From Tractidigestivibacter scatoligenes (GTDB lineage: Bacteria > Actinomycetota > Coriobacteriia > Coriobacteriales > Atopobiaceae): a DNA stretch of 64,000 nt. Positions 41,219-49,464 of the stretch are shown piece after piece. The translations under genes and the position numbers were made by a program. Below the pieces are notes generated by a model, which was not told the origin of the DNA, did not search any database, and saw only the letters and a program-made list of their open reading frames with translations. Each line of letters opens with the position of its first letter. Positions within the stretch are counted from its first letter, which is position 1. The stretch spans positions 62,001 through 126,000 of the forward strand of contig NZ_LOJF01000010.1 of the NCBI RefSeq assembly GCF_001494635.1, given 5' to 3'.

Positions 41219-42028
41219 CTAAGTGCGTCTCCTCCTGCCGTTCACAATGGGGGGTAGCATCTCGGGATCCGATCCCGTTCGTTTTGACACTTCGACCATA
41301 AGGATGCTGCAAAACGCAAGCATGGACGTCATGGGCTCAATGTAGACGGGGTATCGCTCGGTTTGCCAGGTGGGAAGAAGAATAAACTCGTCCGCCATCT
41401 TGCGCAGTGGGTGCGCTGCAGTGTGAGAAATCATGACGGTATGAGGTCGCTTCTGGGATGACATTTCCTGAATAACGTTGAGTAGCATGCGCTGTGTGTC
41501 GTTTTTCGATGAGAAGATCACGATTAAGTCATCTGGGGTTGCAACGTGCATGTAAATCATCTCCTGTCCGCTTTGCATGCAGTAGCAGGGGACTTTGTAC
41601 TTGAGCAACTCCATGGAGAGCATAAGCGCAGGTGGTGAGCTCAGACCGGCGCCAGCGGTGTAGACGGTCCTGGACGAGAGTACCCTCTCTGTCAATCCAG
41701 CAATGACGTCCTTGTTGAGAGCATCGTTTGTGGCCCTCATCATGTCACAGAGATAGTCGATGGGCTCTTGGCTTTCTCGTTGGCTCGACGTGGGCGTGCT
41801 GCTCGAGAGTGAGAGCATAAGGTTCATTCTGAAGTCGCCAAAGTTTTCATAGCCAACCTTCTGGCAGAAGCGACTGACCGCACTTTGAGAAACACCAATC
41901 TGCTGTGCTGCCATCGTCGTCGTGCTTTGGAGGATTCCTTCGGGGTTGTCCATGACAGCATCCAGAACCCTTCGCTCGGTAGGCGTAAGGTCCTCGGCGT
42001 GTAGTCTCATCTGTTCGAAAGCGTCCAT
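41219..42028 (-). CDS. RpiR-family regulator with SIS domain
   Basis: A 269-residue sugar-responsive regulator. The N-terminal helix-turn-helix is LTPTERRVLDAVMDNPEG followed by IGVSQSAVSRFCQKVGYENFGDFR, as in RpiR. The SIS domain has VYTAGAGLSSPPALMLSMEL and VIFSSKNDTQRMLLNVIQ, expected to bind a phosphosugar. It is divergent from the mannose-family PTS genes and probably controls them. Inverted repeats in the 251-nt gap (42045-42065 and 42165-42217) are candidate operators. Confidence 0.88.
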   Translation of the reverse strand: MDAFEQMRLHAEDLTPTERRVLDAVMDNPEGILQSTTTMAAQQIGVSQSAVSRFCQKVGYENFGDFRMNLMLSLSSSTPTSSQRESQEPIDYLCDMMRATNDALNKDVIAGLTERVLSSRTVYTAGAGLSSPPALMLSMELLKYKVPCYCMQSGQEMIYMHVATPDDLIVIFSSKNDTQRMLLNVIQEMSSQKRPHTVMISHTAAHPLRKMADEFILLPTWQTERYPVYIEPMTSMLAFCSILMVEVSKRTGSDPEMLPPIVNGRRRRT

Positions 42029-42044
42029 ACGCTACTCCAGAATG

Positions 42045-42065
42045 TTGAATGAACTATCCATTCAA
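42045..42065. promoter_or_regulatory. Candidate RpiR site near its own start
   Basis: TTGAATG (42045-42051) and CATTCAA (42059-42065) form perfect 7-bp arms with a 7-nt spacer, 17 nt upstream of the RpiR start codon, consistent with autoregulation. Confidence 0.5.
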
Positions 42066-42164
42066 ATAATAAAGCAATGTCCCCCTATCGCTTATCACGT
42101 AAGTGATGTCCAAAAAGATATCGCAGAATATTTACGCTCACCGGTACAGTTCTACCGTTCATGG

Positions 42165-42217
42165 TGAATCATCCATACAAGAACGAATGGATGTTTCCAT
42201 CAATTTAGAATGATTCA
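42165..42217. promoter_or_regulatory. Candidate RpiR site upstream of the PTS genes
   Basis: TGAATCAT (42165-42172) and ATGATTCA (42210-42217) are perfect 8-bp arms 37 nt apart, enclosing a smaller dyad ATCCAT/ATGGAT (42171-42176, 42187-42192). The TGAAT core resembles the site at 42045. Confidence 0.5.
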
Positions 42218-42279
42218 TGCAGCAATCAGCTACAAGACGGGTACCGCAAGCAAGATGCGCGGAGGCGACAGGAGGCACC

Positions 42280-42762
42280 ATGAACGTTGTTGCAACGAGA
42301 GTTGACGAGCGTCTGATACATGGACAAGTCATGGCATCTTGGTCAAAGAGATTGCAGCTCACACGCATTGTCGTTGTAGACGATCAGATTGCCAAGGACG
42401 ACTTCATGAGGACAGTGCTCTCGATGTCGGCTCCTGCTGGAATGCAGATTGACATCCTGTCGGTAAAGGATGCGGCAACTATGGTGAAGCTGGATACGGA
42501 TTCCGCGAACACCATGCTGCTCTTCAAGAGGATATCTGCCGCCCTTGAACTTGCGCGCGAGCTTCGCGGCGGCTCCTACGAGATGGCTGAGCTCAACCTT
42601 GGAAACCTCGGTTCCGTGCCCGGCCGCGTCCAAGTGACAAAGAACATCTTCCTCTCAGAAGAGGAGCGAAAGCAAATTCGCGAGCTGCAGGGCCTGGGGG
42701 TGAACGTCTTCCTGCAGATGCTCTACACCGATCCCAAAGTCCCAGTCGATGACGTTCTCTGA
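42280..42762 (+). CDS. Mannose-family PTS enzyme IIB
   Basis: A 160-residue phosphotransfer protein that takes phosphate from IIA and gives it to the incoming sugar. The active site is the family motif DERLIHGQV with His14. Length and the LNLGNLGSVPGRVQVTKNIFLSEEE region match IIB of the mannose/fructose/sorbose class. ATG 42280 has GGAGG at 42271-42275. It is followed 33 nt later by a fused IIC-IID protein. No IIA gene is present in the locus, so IIA must be supplied from elsewhere. Confidence 0.93.
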   Translation: MNVVATRVDERLIHGQVMASWSKRLQLTRIVVVDDQIAKDDFMRTVLSMSAPAGMQIDILSVKDAATMVKLDTDSANTMLLFKRISAALELARELRGGSYEMAELNLGNLGSVPGRVQVTKNIFLSEEERKQIRELQGLGVNVFLQMLYTDPKVPVDDVL

Positions 42763-42795
42763 GCAAATATGGTAACGACTTAGGAGTGTGACAGT

Positions 42796-44418
42796 ATGTT
42801 GGCATTGCAAGCGCTCATTATCGCGCTCTGCACATGGTACGCTGCGACTGCCTGCCCAATGTGGCTGCGGTGGTCTGTGTACTTTGGCGCCCCCCTGGTC
42901 GCGGGCCTGGTCAATGGCCTGCTTCTTGGCAACCTAACCTACGGTTTGGCAGTGGGTTCCAATGTGATGATGGCCTATATCGGCATGGTTGCTATCGGCG
43001 GATCCCTTCCAAGCGATTATGCTCTCGCGGGTTACCTTGGCGTTGCCATGACAATGCTCGCCGGCGCGGATCCCTCGGTTGGCCTCACCATTGCAGTACC
43101 CCTTGGCCTTCTTGGGCTGCTTAGCTTTAACGTCAAGATGTCGCTCAACTCAGTCTGGGTGCATAAAGCAGACAAGTATGCTGAGCAGGGCAATACCCGT
43201 GGCGTAGTTGCCATGAACCTCTTTGCCTCCCAGATTTTCCCGTTCATTACGTATGCAATCCCCTCGTTCCTGTGCGTGCTGTTTGGCTCCTCTGCTCTCG
43301 AGTCGCTCATGGCGGTGATTCCTTCTCAGGTGACCTCGATTCTCTCCCTTGCGGGTCACTTGATTCCCGCACTTGGGCTGGCAATGCTCATGAGCGTTCT
43401 CTATAAGGCGTCGCTGCTCCCGTTCTTCGCAATTGGATTTGCCCTTGCTGCCTATCTCCAGCTTGGCACTATGCCCATCGCCATCATCGGCGCAGCAGCA
43501 GGCGTACTGCATCTCATCTATACCTCCAAGGAGGGCGTGAACGTTTTCGAGGGATTCTCCTTCGGCCCTGAAGAGGCGTCTGACATCGCCGATGAGGCTG
43601 CTGCAGGACAAAAGCGCCTAAGCAAGAAGACTCTCCGTAAGTCCTGGTTCATTTGGCAGAGCTGGGGACAGATTTGCTACAACTACGAGCGCATGATGGG
43701 TCTGGGTTTCTGCCACTGCATGGTGCCGGTCCTGGAAGAGCTCTATGGTGACGATCGCGAGGCGATTGCAGCAGGCCTCAAGCGTCACCTTGCATACTTC
43801 AACACCGAAAACACCTGGGGCTCCATCATCCCGGGCATCACCGCGGCAATGGAGGAGGAGCGAGCGAACGGCGCCGATATCGACGACGACATGGAGAACA
43901 ACCTCAAGACCGCACTCATGGGTCCCATGGCAGGCATTGGTGACTCTGTTACTCAGAGCCTCGTCAAGGTGGTTCTCCTCTCGATTGCAATTGGCCTCGC
44001 ATCTCAGGGAAGCGCGCTTGGTCCTATCCTGCTTATCGTTCTCTTCAGCATTTATGCGCTCGGCGTAGGCTACTTCTGCTACAACGCGGGCTATCACTTT
44101 GGAAAGAACGCTGTCACTAAGCTACTCGCCGGTGGTCTTGTCAAGCAGCTCACTGAGGGCCTTGGCGCCATGGGCATGATGGTACTTGGCTGCCTTGTCG
44201 CCACCGTGATTCCCATTACCTGCCCGCTCACCTTTGACTTGGCTACGGGGACCATCGAGATTCAGTCGATTCTCGACACCATTCTCCCCAAGCTGTTGCC
44301 GCTCGTCTCGTTCTTGGTTACCTACCACTTCATCAAGAAGGGGGCAAAGCCAACGACCATCATCATCGCGATGTTCGTGATAGCCATCATCCTCTCTCCG
44401 CTTGGCATCCTCTCGTAA
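42796..44418 (+). CDS. Mannose-family PTS permease, fused IIC-IID
   Basis: A 540-residue membrane protein. Residues 1-260 are a IIC domain: GAPLVAGLVNGLLLGNLTYGLAVGSNVMMAYIG, then IGGSLPSDYALAGYLGVAM. Residues about 275-540 are a IID domain: SWFIWQSWGQICYNYERMMGLGFCHCMVPVLEELY, NTENTWGSIIPGITAAMEEERANG, TALMGPMAGIGDSVTQS and a closing helix GAKPTTIIIAMFVIAIILSPLGIL. In most systems these are two proteins of about 260 and 280 residues. Here a charged stretch (EEASDIADEAAAGQKRLSKKT) joins them. Both halves look intact, so function is likely kept. Confidence 0.93.
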   Translation: MLALQALIIALCTWYAATACPMWLRWSVYFGAPLVAGLVNGLLLGNLTYGLAVGSNVMMAYIGMVAIGGSLPSDYALAGYLGVAMTMLAGADPSVGLTIAVPLGLLGLLSFNVKMSLNSVWVHKADKYAEQGNTRGVVAMNLFASQIFPFITYAIPSFLCVLFGSSALESLMAVIPSQVTSILSLAGHLIPALGLAMLMSVLYKASLLPFFAIGFALAAYLQLGTMPIAIIGAAAGVLHLIYTSKEGVNVFEGFSFGPEEASDIADEAAAGQKRLSKKTLRKSWFIWQSWGQICYNYERMMGLGFCHCMVPVLEELYGDDREAIAAGLKRHLAYFNTENTWGSIIPGITAAMEEERANGADIDDDMENNLKTALMGPMAGIGDSVTQSLVKVVLLSIAIGLASQGSALGPILLIVLFSIYALGVGYFCYNAGYHFGKNAVTKLLAGGLVKQLTEGLGAMGMMVLGCLVATVIPITCPLTFDLATGTIEIQSILDTILPKLLPLVSFLVTYHFIKKGAKPTTIIIAMFVIAIILSPLGILS

Positions 44419-44464
44419 CACAAAGCATGCAAGTGGCATCGATTACCAAAGAAGGAGAAACAGC

Positions 44465-45274
44465 ATGTCCTCACTGATGGAGAAACACCTCGAGACGTTT
44501 GGGGTACCTAAGCCGGTCATCGGGTGCCTGCACATGCAGGCGCTGCCTGGAACCCCTTATGCCGATGATGGAATGACTCTTGAGGAGCAAATTAGGCGTC
44601 TGAAGCAGGATGCACGTGTGCTGCAGGATGCGGGTTTTGACGCCCTTGTGTTTGCAAACGAAGGAGACAGACCTTACCTCACCCCCGTTGGCCCCGAGAC
44701 GGTGGCGAGCTATGTGCGGATTGCTACAGAGGTTGCCTCTGAAATTCACGTTCCCTTTGGCTGCGGAGTATTGATCGATCCCATTGCGACACTTGCTGTA
44801 GCAAAGGCGATTGGCGCAAAGTTCGTGAGGACCTACGTGAGCGGTTCCTTCGAGGGCCTATTTGGGTCCCAGAAGTTTAACCCTGGTGAGATATTCCGTT
44901 ACCAGCGTCGCATTGGTGCTGATGATGTAAGGGTGTATACATACTTCGAAGCCCATGCGGGAACATGCCTTGATACGCGCTCAAGTGAGGAGATGCTTGA
45001 GGCAGGGGTTGCAAACATGCCTATTGCGGGGGCACTCTTTGGCGGCGCGCACGCGGGGCTTCCGCCGGAGGAGTCACACATTGTCCACTTGAAGGAGCGT
45101 TTCCCTGAAGTACCCATCATCATTGGTAGTGGTGGAAGGGTGGACAACATTGGAGACCTGCTGCCCCATGCGGATGGCGTTATCGTTGGCACCAGTATTA
45201 AGCGCGACGGGGTTCTCTGGAACAACGTAGACGCAAACCGTGCTCAGGCATTCATCAAGGCAGCTAAGGGATAA
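44465..45274 (+). CDS. BtpA/SgcQ-family TIM-barrel protein
   Basis: A 269-residue cytoplasmic protein of the BtpA family: VIGCLHMQALPGTPYADD at the start, DALVFANEGDRPYL, then RTYVSGSFEGLFGSQ and HADGVIVGTSIKRDGVLWNNVD at the end. E. coli SgcQ, encoded with a PTS, belongs to this family, and so do other proteins whose reactions are not established. Position 47 nt after the IIC-IID gene suggests a role in metabolising the phosphorylated sugar. ATG 44465 has AAGGAG upstream. Confidence 0.85.
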   Translation: MSSLMEKHLETFGVPKPVIGCLHMQALPGTPYADDGMTLEEQIRRLKQDARVLQDAGFDALVFANEGDRPYLTPVGPETVASYVRIATEVASEIHVPFGCGVLIDPIATLAVAKAIGAKFVRTYVSGSFEGLFGSQKFNPGEIFRYQRRIGADDVRVYTYFEAHAGTCLDTRSSEEMLEAGVANMPIAGALFGGAHAGLPPEESHIVHLKERFPEVPIIIGSGGRVDNIGDLLPHADGVIVGTSIKRDGVLWNNVDANRAQAFIKAAKG

Positions 45275-45373
45275 CGGGTTTCGCTGTTTCGCGTGAGGGC
45301 CCTGCAACCACAGGTTTAGTTTGAAAGCCTTGTGGGTGTGGGGCTCTTTTCATGCGGCTTCTTTGGTAACTGC

Positions 45374-46249
45374 CTACTCTCCCGTCGCTTCGCGGAACTC
45401 CTGCGTGCCGGCATCGGACCACGAGGTCTTTCCAGATGCGATGACCTCGCCAGTCTCGTACACGTAGGCGTACTCGTCGAGCAGCGTGGCCTCTTCAATC
45501 GACCAGCTGCCGTAACCCTCCACGGGGCAGCTCTCCAGCGCAAAGAGCGCACACGCGCCATTAGCGGACTCGCGGTCGTAGATGAGAAGCACGACCTTCT
45601 CGCTGTCCTGGGAGAGAATGACCCGCTCGTCCCCCTTGGTGCTGTACGTCACCTGGTAGCCGTAGCCCTGCGACTTGAGTGCCGCGTCGTAGACGGCCTT
45701 GTAGCCGGCATCGATCTGCTCGGCTTCTTGCTGGGCAACCTCAGAGGATATCGCCCCGCCATCGGTTGGCGCGGGTGACGTATCCGTCTCCGCGTCTGGC
45801 AGCTCTCCCAGGCTCTCATCCGCAGCGGCCCGCCCTGTTGAGACGCTGCCGTCAAAGCCCATGGTCACAAGCTCGTCGTTCTGCTCGGATCCCCTAAGGC
45901 GCACCTCAACACCGTCGTCTTCCCAGCTCACTTGCCAGCTTGTGGGGCGCACCTGCCCGCCATCGTCTGAGATTTGCGTGTCCATGCGCGAGACCTCGTA
46001 GCGGTCAAACTTGAGGACAAGGCGCGCGCCCGCGGGGGAGAAGAACATGGGCTCGCCAACGGACTGCAGCTCAAGCGTGTAATTGCCGTCTGGTGAGACC
46101 GACGTGTCGACGGTGCTCACGGCATAGTTGAGCTCGTACACCAGTGCCGCTGCGAGAAACGCCATAACCACGACAACACCGCCCACAACGGCAAGCACGG
46201 TCTTTGCCACATGGCGGGCGCGATGCTTCTTGCCGTGCTCGGATGTCAT
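45374..46249 (-). CDS. Membrane-anchored extracellular protein, unknown
   Basis: A 291-residue protein with a short basic N-terminus and one membrane helix (TVLAVVGGVVVVMAFLAAALVYEL), so the rest lies outside. The first extracellular part (SPDGNYTLELQSVGEPMFFSPAGARLVL) is beta-rich; a Ser/Asp/Pro-rich link (about 145-170) leads to a second region with DAALKSQGYGYQVTYSTKGDERVIL. No catalytic motif is seen. It is divergent from the small membrane protein at 46361. Confidence 0.7.
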   Translation of the reverse strand: MTSEHGKKHRARHVAKTVLAVVGGVVVVMAFLAAALVYELNYAVSTVDTSVSPDGNYTLELQSVGEPMFFSPAGARLVLKFDRYEVSRMDTQISDDGGQVRPTSWQVSWEDDGVEVRLRGSEQNDELVTMGFDGSVSTGRAAADESLGELPDAETDTSPAPTDGGAISSEVAQQEAEQIDAGYKAVYDAALKSQGYGYQVTYSTKGDERVILSQDSEKVVLLIYDRESANGACALFALESCPVEGYGSWSIEEATLLDEYAYVYETGEVIASGKTSWSDAGTQEFREATGE

Positions 46250-46360
46250 GGCGCCTCCTCTTACGTTGCGTGGTTAGGCAAAATGCTAGCAGGACTTTGG
46301 TGTGGGACGGCAGGGCGCTGTCGCCCCTCTTGGGATAAAGTGTCTTTGAGAGGGGGTGCC

Positions 46361-46705
46361 ATGGAAGATAAGCTGCTTAAGCTAGTTGGGTTGGCCTTTG
46401 GGGTGTTCGTTGCCATTGCGATTGTCTTCCAGATTGCCGAGCAGCTGGATGCCTTCGCCCGTGGCATCGCGTGCGCTGCAGGAATCGGCGTGATGGTTGG
46501 ACTTCCCATCTGCGTGCTACGCACCTTCTTTGGGCCAGACGCACAGCCCAGGCCCGGCACTTGGGGCGGACTTGTCGCGGTGATTGCCATTTTCGCGTTC
46601 TCTCTCCTCTTCTACGGGATGTCTGGCCAGCTTGATGGTGGAGCCGCAGCAGCCATGGTGCTGCTTCCCGGATTCGTGACCTTCCTGGGCATCTTGCGAG
46701 GCTAA
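46361..46705 (+). CDS. Small integral membrane protein, unknown
   Basis: A 114-residue protein with about four hydrophobic segments (LVGLAFGVFVAIAIVFQIA, GIACAAGIGVMVGLPICVL, WGGLVAVIAIFAFSLLFYGM, AAAAMVLLPGFVTFLGIL). A polar loop with DAQPRPG separates the second and third. ATG 46361 follows AGAGGGGGTGCC. No family is recognised, and nothing in the neighbourhood indicates its role. Confidence 0.65.
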   Translation: MEDKLLKLVGLAFGVFVAIAIVFQIAEQLDAFARGIACAAGIGVMVGLPICVLRTFFGPDAQPRPGTWGGLVAVIAIFAFSLLFYGMSGQLDGGAAAAMVLLPGFVTFLGILRG

Positions 46706-46750
46706 ACAGACTCTGAGGAGTGCGGCGCCATCTCCGCTGCTATGCGTAAC

Positions 46751-46790
46751 TTGATTGAAATTGACGTAAACTGATTGAAATTGATTGAAT
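46751..46790. promoter_or_regulatory. Candidate DeoR operator: direct repeats two helical turns apart
   Basis: TGATTGAAATTGA occurs at 46752-46764 and 46772-46784, with a 20-bp period, and a further TGATTGAATTT overlaps the second copy at 46782-46792. They lie 150 nt upstream of the DeoR gene in a gap with no other gene, and fit the direct-repeat operators of DeoR-type fructose repressors. Confidence 0.6.
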
Positions 46791-46942
46791 TTGCGAGATA
46801 ATCATTCCACGCGCGAGGCCCGTACGGCGATTCATTGGGGGAGCGTGCGGGTCTCGCGCCTGTACTGCATTACCATGTTGGCAGAGTGTTCTACCTGCTC
46901 TGACATTGCTGTTGGTTTAGGCGAGCCGTGGGGGTGGCGCGC

Positions 46943-47707
46943 ATGCTTGCGCGTGAGCGACAGGACATCATCATTCGGCTTGTGCGCGAGCGCGGTTCTG
47001 TCACCACGTCAGAGCTCATGGCCATGCTCGGCGCCTCCGAGTCAACTGTCCGTCGTGACCTAGAAGTTCTCGACAAGCAGCACCAGCTCAGCCGCGTGCG
47101 TGGTGGTGCCACGGCGACGATCTCCCGCGCGCGGCTCATCCTTCACGATGCTTCAGTTGCCCAGAAGCGCGATGTCAACACCGTTGCCAAGCGTGCCATT
47201 GGCGCCCGAGCGGCTGCGCTCGTTGGTCCGGACGACTTTGTCTACATCGACGCGGGTACCTCGACCATGCAGCTTGCGGAGGCCATCACCCAGACGGAGG
47301 CAACGTACTTCACCAACTCGATTCCCCATGCGCAGCTTCTTCTTGCGAAAGGGTGCAAGACCTACCTTCCTGGCGGGATGGTGAAGCCACTCACGGAGGC
47401 GCTGGTGGGGGAGGCGACCATTGCCTCGCTTGAGAACCTCCACTTTACGCTGGGCTTCTGGGGCACCAATGGCATTTCGCGCGAGGCTGGCTTCACAACG
47501 CCGGAGTACAGCGAGGCCAAGGTCAAGGAGGTCAGCATGGTGCATACCCTGCGTCGCTACGTGCTGGCCGACCAGAGCAAGTTTGACCAGGTATCTCTCG
47601 TCACCTTCGCGTCCTTCGAGGACGCGACCATACTCACCGACCAGCTCCCGTCTGACGGGAGCTTTCAGGATGCAGACAACGTCGTGGAAGTGGGGAGCAG
47701 CTCATGA
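46943..47707 (+). CDS. DeoR-family regulator (FruR-like)
   Basis: A 254-residue repressor. The DeoR helix-turn-helix is RERQDIIIRLVRERGSV followed by GASESTVRRDLEVL. The sugar-phosphate sensing domain has DDFVYIDAGTSTMQLAEAI and GTNGISREAGFTTPEYSEAKVK. ATG 46943 is preferred to GTG 46928 since GGGGGTGG lies 5 nt before it. The stop overlaps the fruK start in ATGA, so it is coupled to the kinase and probably senses fructose-1-phosphate. Confidence 0.88.
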   Translation: MLARERQDIIIRLVRERGSVTTSELMAMLGASESTVRRDLEVLDKQHQLSRVRGGATATISRARLILHDASVAQKRDVNTVAKRAIGARAAALVGPDDFVYIDAGTSTMQLAEAITQTEATYFTNSIPHAQLLLAKGCKTYLPGGMVKPLTEALVGEATIASLENLHFTLGFWGTNGISREAGFTTPEYSEAKVKEVSMVHTLRRYVLADQSKFDQVSLVTFASFEDATILTDQLPSDGSFQDADNVVEVGSSS

Positions 47708-48609
47708 TTTACACCGTAACGTTCAACCCGTCGCTCGACTACATCGTTCGTCTCGACGACCTTCGCCTGGGCGAGATTAACCGAGTGAACTACGAGCAGG
47801 TCCTGCCCGGCGGCAAGGGGATCAACGTCTCCATTGTGCTCTCCAACCTGGGGCACAAGTCCACGGCGCTGGGCTTTGTCGCCGGCTTCACGGGTAGGGA
47901 GATTGAGGCGCGCATGAGCGCCTACGGTGCCACCTGCGACTTTATCCAGGTCAAAGAGGGCATGAGCCGCATTAACGTGAAGGCAAAGGCCAAGGAGGAG
48001 ACGGCGATTAACGGCCTTGGGCCTAAGATCACGCCGCAGGATATCGACGCGCTCTACGCCAAGCTCGACGCCCTTCAGACCGGTGACCTGCTCGTTATTG
48101 CTGGGAACGTGCCGTCGATGCTGCCCTCCGACATCTACGAGCGCATCATGAGCCGCCTCGACGGTCGCGGCATCGACATCGTGGTGGACGCCGAGCGCGA
48201 CCTCCTTGTGAACGTCCTTCCGTACCATCCGTTCCTGGTAAAGCCCAACAACCACGAGTTGGGAGATATCGTTGGCGCTACCATCTCGCATCGCGACGAG
48301 GTCGAGCCCTACGCGCGCATGTTGCAGGAGCGCGGTGCCAGAAACGTGCTGGTCTCCATGGGTGGCGAGGGCGCGGTGTTGGTTCCCGAGAAGGGCGACG
48401 TGATCATGAGCGAGGCGCCCAAGGGGACCATGGTCAATACCGTGGGGGCGGGCGATTCGATGGTCGCCGGCTTCCTCACCGGCTGGATCGAGAGCAACGG
48501 CGACTACGAGACGGCCTTCAAGATGGGTGTCTGCACAGGCTCTGCCAGCGCGTTCTCAGATAATCTTGCCACGCGCCCCGAGGTCGAGGCCCTGCTCGCA
48601 AAGATTTAG
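47704..48609 (+). CDS. fruK: 1-phosphofructokinase
   Basis: A 301-residue PfkB-family kinase that makes fructose-1,6-bisphosphate from fructose-1-phosphate. Signatures are YTVTFNPSLDYIVRLDDL, the GGKGINVS substrate-binding motif and the catalytic NTVGAGDSMVAGFL. The operon with a DeoR regulator supports the fruK name. No fructose PTS enzyme II follows; a hotdog thioesterase does. Tagatose-6-phosphate kinase is a close alternative by sequence alone. Confidence 0.88.
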   Translation: MIYTVTFNPSLDYIVRLDDLRLGEINRVNYEQVLPGGKGINVSIVLSNLGHKSTALGFVAGFTGREIEARMSAYGATCDFIQVKEGMSRINVKAKAKEETAINGLGPKITPQDIDALYAKLDALQTGDLLVIAGNVPSMLPSDIYERIMSRLDGRGIDIVVDAERDLLVNVLPYHPFLVKPNNHELGDIVGATISHRDEVEPYARMLQERGARNVLVSMGGEGAVLVPEKGDVIMSEAPKGTMVNTVGAGDSMVAGFLTGWIESNGDYETAFKMGVCTGSASAFSDNLATRPEVEALLAKI

Positions 48610-48627
48610 GCGTAGGGAGAGCTTTGC

Positions 48628-49026
48628 ATGGCAGACGACACGCTCGACCAGATACGCGAGAAGTTCTCACACGACCGCTTTGCGACTGATGCCTGCGGCT
48701 GCAGGGTGGACGAGGCCCGCGCGGGTCATGCGGTTTGCTCACTCGATATCACGCCCAAGCACATCAACGAGAAGGGCGTCCCCATGGGTGGCGCCATCTT
48801 CACGCTGGCGGACTTTGCGATTGCCGTTGCCTCTAACCTGGGGCGTGTTCCCACGTTTTCCGTCTCGTGCAACATCGAGTTTCTCAACGTAGCCAAGGGG
48901 AACCGTCTGATTGCGACTGCAGACGTTGATCGCGCAGGTCACACGCTGGGGTTCTATACGGCTGTGGTGACCGACGAGCTGGGCACGCTGGTCGCAAAGA
49001 TGACGTCTGTCGGGTACGGCAAGTAG
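48628..49026 (+). CDS. PaaI-type hotdog thioesterase
   Basis: A 132-residue acyl-CoA thioesterase of the hotdog fold. NEKGVPMGGAIFTLADFAIAVASN matches the PaaI/YbgC-like active-site helix with the catalytic Asp, and FSVSCNIEFLNVAKGNRLIATADV the following strands. ATG 48628 lies 18 nt after the fruK stop with AGGGAG before it, so it is co-transcribed. A link between acyl-CoA hydrolysis and fructose use is not obvious. A hairpin with 10-bp GC arms (49047-49076) follows. Confidence 0.85.
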   Translation: MADDTLDQIREKFSHDRFATDACGCRVDEARAGHAVCSLDITPKHINEKGVPMGGAIFTLADFAIAVASNLGRVPTFSVSCNIEFLNVAKGNRLIATADVDRAGHTLGFYTAVVTDELGTLVAKMTSVGYGK

Positions 49027-49046
49027 GCAAGCCTGCGACGTTTATT

Positions 49047-49076
49047 GGCGGGCGGCTGTAGCCACGGCCGCCCGCC
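49047..49076. terminator. GC-rich hairpin after the thioesterase gene
   Basis: GGCGGGCGGC (49047-49056) and GCCGCCCGCC (49067-49076) are perfect arms with a 10-nt loop. No T run follows, and the first base of repeat element B starts at 49077. Confidence 0.5.
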
Positions 49077-49319
49077 TGCATCGAAACCGCCTTCGTTACA
49101 CGATTTTCCGGATTCTTGCGCCAAACTACCCTTCGTTACATGGGTTTGGAGAGACTCAGAAGTATCGAGGTGTCGGGATACTCAACATGTTGGGGTTATG
49201 CTGCTCACGACCACAACATGCATACCTCTCTACTTCACCATCCTTCGAAACTACGTGTAACGAAGGGCAGTTCAGCGCATTTGTTCGCGAATTTGTGTAA
49301 CGAGGGCGGTGTCGATGCA
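49077..49319. repeat. Nested inverted-repeat element, copy B (243 bp)
   Basis: Arms lie at 49077-49101 and 49117-49141 (forward) and 49255-49279 and 49295-49319 (inverted), with 15-nt spacers and a 113-nt centre. The outer arms start TGCATCGA and share ACCGCC; the inner arms start TGCGC and share AACT-N-CCC, so each arm resembles its partner more than its neighbour. The rest of the 438-nt gap (49027-49464) holds only a hairpin and the region before the oxidoreductase. Confidence 0.85.
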
Positions 49320-49464
49320 GGTGGAGCTGTACATCACATTCAGGCATCTGACACTCCGTGCCCCGCTCGCCCAATAGTCGGCTGCACCTCGATTCCGTCG
49401 GTATATCATCGAAATTACGTGAATTTGTTTGCTTTCGAGCAATTTACTTCGAAAGGTGGGCACG

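Noticed and set aside
42280-45274. PTS locus acquired by transfer
   Set aside because: GC content looks a little lower, but there are no integrase, tRNA edge, or flanking repeats to support recent transfer.
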